17,152 nucleotides of DNA, from the NCBI GenBank assembly GCA_024690635.1, contig JAILOW010000101.1, forward strand, positions 1 through 17,152. Reading direction: 5' to 3'. The notes under the pieces are model-generated. The model was not told where the DNA came from, searched no databases, and saw only the letters and a list, made by a program, of their open reading frames with translations. Numbering within the stretch: position 1 is the stretch's first letter; every line of letters begins with the position of its first letter. Of this stretch, positions 15,539-17,152 are shown one piece after another. Made by a program: the position numbers and the translations under genes. The DNA is from Butyrivibrio sp. (GTDB lineage Bacteria > Bacillota_A > Clostridia > Lachnospirales > Lachnospiraceae).

Positions 15539-16163
15539 ATATAACGAAGTAATGGATAAAGTCAGGGTCGACGATGATATGAGAAAGCGGATCCTGGAAA
15601 ATATGGAAAAAGAGATGATGGCGGAGCCTTCAAAGGGCAAAGTCATCAGAATGAGTGATAAGAAAAAATACAGATCGATCCTTAGATATGCCGGATGGGC
15701 AGCAGCTGCAGTGATACTCTTTGCCGGAACCACAGTTGTTATGCAAAACTCAGGCAAAAATCACATGGACAGTGCTACGGTATCCTATGAAGCCCAGCCT
15801 GCGTCAGATATGGCAGCACCCATGGAAGCAGCTGAAGGAGCTATGGCAGAAGAAGCCTATGATGAAGTAGAAGAGGCTGAAGCAGAAATGGCAATCGAGA
15901 CAGAAACCGAAGAAGCGATGGTGGCTGAAAATGAGGCTGATGCTGAAAAAGCTGAGGCACCGGAAACGGCTGATGATACCACGCTTGCGGGGCAGGCAAA
16001 TTTGGCATCGGACACTGCCAAGCAGGAAATTGAAAAAGAAGATCAGGCAGACAGCGCACAAAAAGAGCACTTCCCTGTGGCAGTAGTTGTGGTCGCTTTG
16101 CTGGTGGCAATTGCGGCAGGACTTCTGGCTGCGGTAGTTCTGAGGAAGAGGAAACGGTCCTAG
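15525..16163 (+). CDS. Two-TM anti-sigma-like membrane protein
   Basis: The 212-residue protein has a short basic N-terminal domain of about 50 residues, a first membrane segment at about 55-73 (AGWAAAAVILFAGTTVVM), a long Glu/Ala-rich acidic stretch at about 85-175, a second membrane segment at about 183-206 and a basic RKRKRS tail. Both ends should be cytosolic and the acidic region outside. No HxxxCxxC zinc motif is present, so it is not a classical ZAS anti-sigma. The anti-sigma role is inferred from its overlap with the sigma gene and its topology. AAAGGAGG at 15514-15521 is only 3 bp from ATG 15525, so TTG 15531 is a possible start. The stop is TAG, shared with the convergent gene. Confidence 0.7.
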   Translation: MTLNKYNEVMDKVRVDDDMRKRILENMEKEMMAEPSKGKVIRMSDKKKYRSILRYAGWAAAAVILFAGTTVVMQNSGKNHMDSATVSYEAQPASDMAAPMEAAEGAMAEEAYDEVEEAEAEMAIETETEEAMVAENEADAEKAEAPETADDTTLAGQANLASDTAKQEIEKEDQADSAQKEHFPVAVVVVALLVAIAAGLLAAVVLRKRKRS

Positions 16164-16309
16164 GGGAGGGGGTAGTGGTTCTTTTTTAGTTCCTCTATGG
16201 TCTTGGGCTTTCCCTCATTTTGATGTGAAGGGTTCGGCGCTCCGCAGGAAGGGCATTTCTGCGCGGTATCTTCGTAAGTGTTACCGCAATAATCGCATTT
16301 AATCTTCAT
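16160..16309 (-). CDS. Small zinc ribbon protein
   Basis: This 49-residue protein carries two CxxC knuckles, Cys5/Cys8 and Cys19/Cys22 (KCDYCGNTY, then KCPSCGAP), which should bind one zinc ion in a zinc ribbon. A short charged tail ends in ELKKNHYPLP. ATG 16309 is chosen because GAGGG lies just upstream on this strand; a frame extension to 16357 would add 16 unlike residues. Its TAG stop interlocks with the TAG of the convergent anti-sigma gene. Such tiny zinc ribbons are common in Lachnospiraceae-type genomes and usually have no assigned function. Confidence 0.75.
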   Translation of the reverse strand: MKIKCDYCGNTYEDTAQKCPSCGAPNPSHQNEGKPKTIEELKKNHYPLP

Positions 16310-16328
16310 ATTACCCTCGAAACAAAAA

Positions 16329-16337
16329 ACTATATCA
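16329..16337 (-). promoter_or_regulatory. Extended -10 element for the zinc ribbon gene
   Basis: On the minus strand TGATATAGT (16337-16329) reads as an extended -10 (TG, one base, TATAGT). Transcription would begin near 16322, giving a leader of about a dozen bases that contains the GAGGG ribosome site. No clear -35 is present, which extended -10 promoters tolerate. Confidence 0.4.
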
Positions 16338-16359
16338 TGCTTTTGCAATACTACCATAG

Positions 16360-16464
16360 ATGCACCGGGGGTTCAATGCAGAGGCCGGAATGAACCTCGT
16401 GCCATATAGCGTTGTGAAGAATGAATCAGAGTTCAAAGAAGCTGTACTTAGGATGAACACATAA
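16360..16464 (+). other. Short orphan reading frame, possible gene remnant
   Basis: ATG 16360 opens a 34-residue frame that includes EAGMNLVPYSVVKNESEF and ends LRMNT-TAA at 16462-16464. It has a protein-like composition but no ribosome-binding site, and it starts within the upstream region of the divergent zinc ribbon gene. I do not recognise the family. It may be the C-terminal scrap of a lost gene or chance. Confidence 0.25.
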
Positions 16465-16480
16465 AAATGGACATCAAGGT

Positions 16481-16692
16481 CTGCCTATATTTGAATATAA
16501 TGAAAGGAGGCAGGTGATATAAGAGAAAATATACTGCCTATATAATGAAATCTTAGAATAGAGCAGTTGAATTGAGGGAAATTCATCTGCCTCTTTTGGG
16601 AAATACGAGATTTAGGCAGGAAAATGGGCTTAAATAGCACTGCCACAATCAAGGAAATTGCAATATAGGCAGTTTGGCCCCTCTATAATGAT
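16481..16692 (+). repeat. Degenerate tandem array, four units of 53 bp
   Basis: CTGCC occurs at 16481, 16534, 16587 and 16640, spaced exactly 53 bp each time. In every unit an inverted partner begins 27 bp later: AGGCAG at 16508, GAGCAG at 16561, AGGCAG at 16614 and AGGCAG at 16667. Units 1 and 2 share CTGCCTATAT, and its exact inverse ATATAGGCAG closes unit 4. Sequence between the motifs is poorly conserved. Neither the preceding (16428) nor the following (16693) 53-bp step carries the motif. It is not coding in any frame I can support. Confidence 0.6.
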
Positions 16693-16703
16693 CCACTAAC
16701 CCC

Positions 16704-16736
16704 GTCCCCCAGGTCCATTAGTAGCGAGAGGGGGAC
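16704..16736 (+). other. GC-rich hairpin with tRNA T-arm-like sequence
   Basis: GTCCCCC (16704-16710) pairs perfectly with GGGGGAC (16730-16736) around a 19-base loop. On the minus strand the right flank reads GGTTCAAGTCCCCCTCTCGC, resembling the T-loop and 3' acceptor strand of a tRNA, but the T-stem 5' strand does not pair and no D-arm or anticodon arm is found. It could be a tRNA-derived remnant or a structured RNA element. Confidence 0.3.
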
Positions 16737-16759
16737 TTGAACCATTTGTTCTCCCGTAA

Positions 16760-16790
16760 ACAAAGGAAGTGCGTTGACACTTCCTTTTGT
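16760..16790 (+). terminator. Terminator-like hairpin
   Basis: ACAAAGGAAGTG (16760-16771) pairs with 16778-16790 around a CGTTGA loop, giving 12 pairs with one extra T. It is flanked by A-rich sequence on the left and T-containing sequence on the right, so it might work in either direction, but the U-tract is broken. No intact gene lies immediately upstream on either strand, suggesting it once ended a gene or RNA now lost. Confidence 0.5.
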
Positions 16791-16852
16791 AGTTTAATGC
16801 ACTTATCATTTATGACTCCACTTATTCAAGGAGCTGTTCCAAAAAGGTAGAG

Positions 16853-17014
16853 ATGCTTGCAAAGATATATGATCATGCTAAAAATATGTATCTTTAAGGA
16901 TTCAGAATGCTCACTTTGGAAATTTTTTCAAACATGATGATAGAAGAATTTGATCTCGATGTAAAAAAAATATCTTTAATGATAGACAAGTTTGTATCTG
17001 CGAAGTTTCAGTAA
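16853..17014 (+). pseudogene. Possible decayed TetR-type regulator
   Basis: One frame from ATG 16853 encodes MLAKIYDHAKNMYL, a TAA stop, then in the same frame GFRMLTLEIFSNMM and further residues to a second TAA at 17012-17014. The pattern AKxxYL-stop-GFRxxTLExxSxMM resembles helix 1 and the GF-T turn of TetR-family DNA-binding domains, where EKGF would be expected at the stop. The recognition helix (SKxTxYxYF) is absent. If real, the gene is broken by a nonsense change and a deletion. Family assignment is weak. Confidence 0.3.
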
Positions 17015-17079
17015 ACTAATCATAAAGAAAAAATAAACTTCATTTTCTACCCCGAAATATGATTACCGGCCTCCGTATT

Positions 17080-17103
17080 ACATATCATAAGAATTCAATA
17101 TGT
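17080..17103 (+). promoter_or_regulatory. Inverted repeat upstream of the last gene
   Basis: ACATAT (17080-17085) and ATATGT (17098-17103) form an inverted repeat with a 12-bp spacer, and the flanks extend it imperfectly (ATTACATAT against ATTCACATAT on the other strand). Lying 24 bp before ATG 17127, it could be a repressor operator; I see no good -35/-10 pair to anchor it. Confidence 0.3.
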
Positions 17104-17126
17104 GAATAATTGAAAGGAGAAGGATT

Positions 17127-17152
17127 ATGATGTATAAAAAAATTCTGGCAAC
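17127..17152 (+). CDS. Start of a gene running off the window
   Basis: GGAGAAGG at 17116-17123 lies ahead of ATG 17127, with a second ATG at 17130. Only MMYKKILAT is visible before the window ends. The lysine pair followed by hydrophobic residues would fit the beginning of a signal peptide or first membrane segment, but eight or nine residues are too few to name a family. Confidence 0.6.

Noticed and set aside
15841..16110. Minus-strand frames rich in Pro, Phe and Leu opposite the anti-sigma gene
   Set aside because: They mirror the GAA/GCA-rich acidic segment of the real gene, whose composition keeps the other strand open.
16130..16163. Sortase-type anchor at the anti-sigma C-terminus
   Set aside because: A membrane segment and basic tail are present, but no LPxTG-like motif precedes them, and the protein has no signal peptide of the usual kind.
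16481..16692. CRISPR array
   Set aside because: Only about six bases at each end of each unit are conserved, repeats are not near-identical, and no cas gene is in the window.

Overview
The window looks like a low-to-mid GC anaerobic Firmicute of the Lachnospiraceae, Butyrivibrio-like. The basis is Gram-positive start signals (AGGAG/GGGGG), cell-surface polysaccharide genes without outer-membrane export genes, and a lipoprotein-ECF sigma-anti-sigma module. This is inferred from style and gene content, not from a marker gene.

Layout. (1) Positions 2-7066, plus strand: a tightly packed surface-glycan operon. It holds the 3' end of a GT14 (core-2/I-branching type) glycosyltransferase, a NeuD/PglD-like sugar acyltransferase, an MsbA/PglK-type ABC exporter, a DegT/DnrJ/EryC1/StrS sugar aminotransferase, a GT2 glycosyltransferase, an ATP-grasp ligase and a WbqC-family protein. 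The aminotransferase is interrupted by an in-frame amber codon 33 codons before its natural end. (2) 7081-8016, minus strand: one GT2 glycosyltransferase placed head-on against the operon, with a promoter-like site so close to its ATG that the mRNA could be leaderless. (3) 8090-13116, plus strand: two tandem paralogous GT39/PMT-like polytopic glycosyltransferases that align with no indel over 541 codons (offset 1656 bp), then a GT32 and a GT2 glycosyltransferase. (4) 13196-16163, plus strand: a YfbK-type von Willebrand (VWA) lipoprotein, an ECF sigma factor with an unusual N-terminal extension, and a two-TM anti-sigma-like protein. The VWA and sigma genes each have their Shine-Dalgarno inside the 3' arm of a hairpin. 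(5) 16160-16309, minus strand: a 49-residue zinc ribbon protein whose stop codon interlocks with that of the anti-sigma gene. (6) 16310-17126: about 0.8 kb without an intact gene. It holds a short orphan reading frame, a degenerate four-unit 53-bp periodic array, a GC-rich hairpin, a terminator-like hairpin and a probable decayed TetR-type regulator. A new gene begins at 17127.

Function. Blocks 1-3 probably build an exported exopolysaccharide or cell-wall glycan: an amino sugar is made and acylated, the repeat unit is assembled by GT2/GT32/GT14 enzymes, lipid-linked sugars are used by the GT39-like proteins, and the unit is flipped by the ABC exporter. Block 4 looks like a transmembrane signalling unit in which an external VWA lipoprotein could act on a membrane anti-sigma to release an ECF sigma factor. 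The least explained signals are the paired SD-masking hairpins of block 4, the 53-bp array of block 6, the amber codon in the aminotransferase, and the conversion-like identity patches between the GT39 paralogues.
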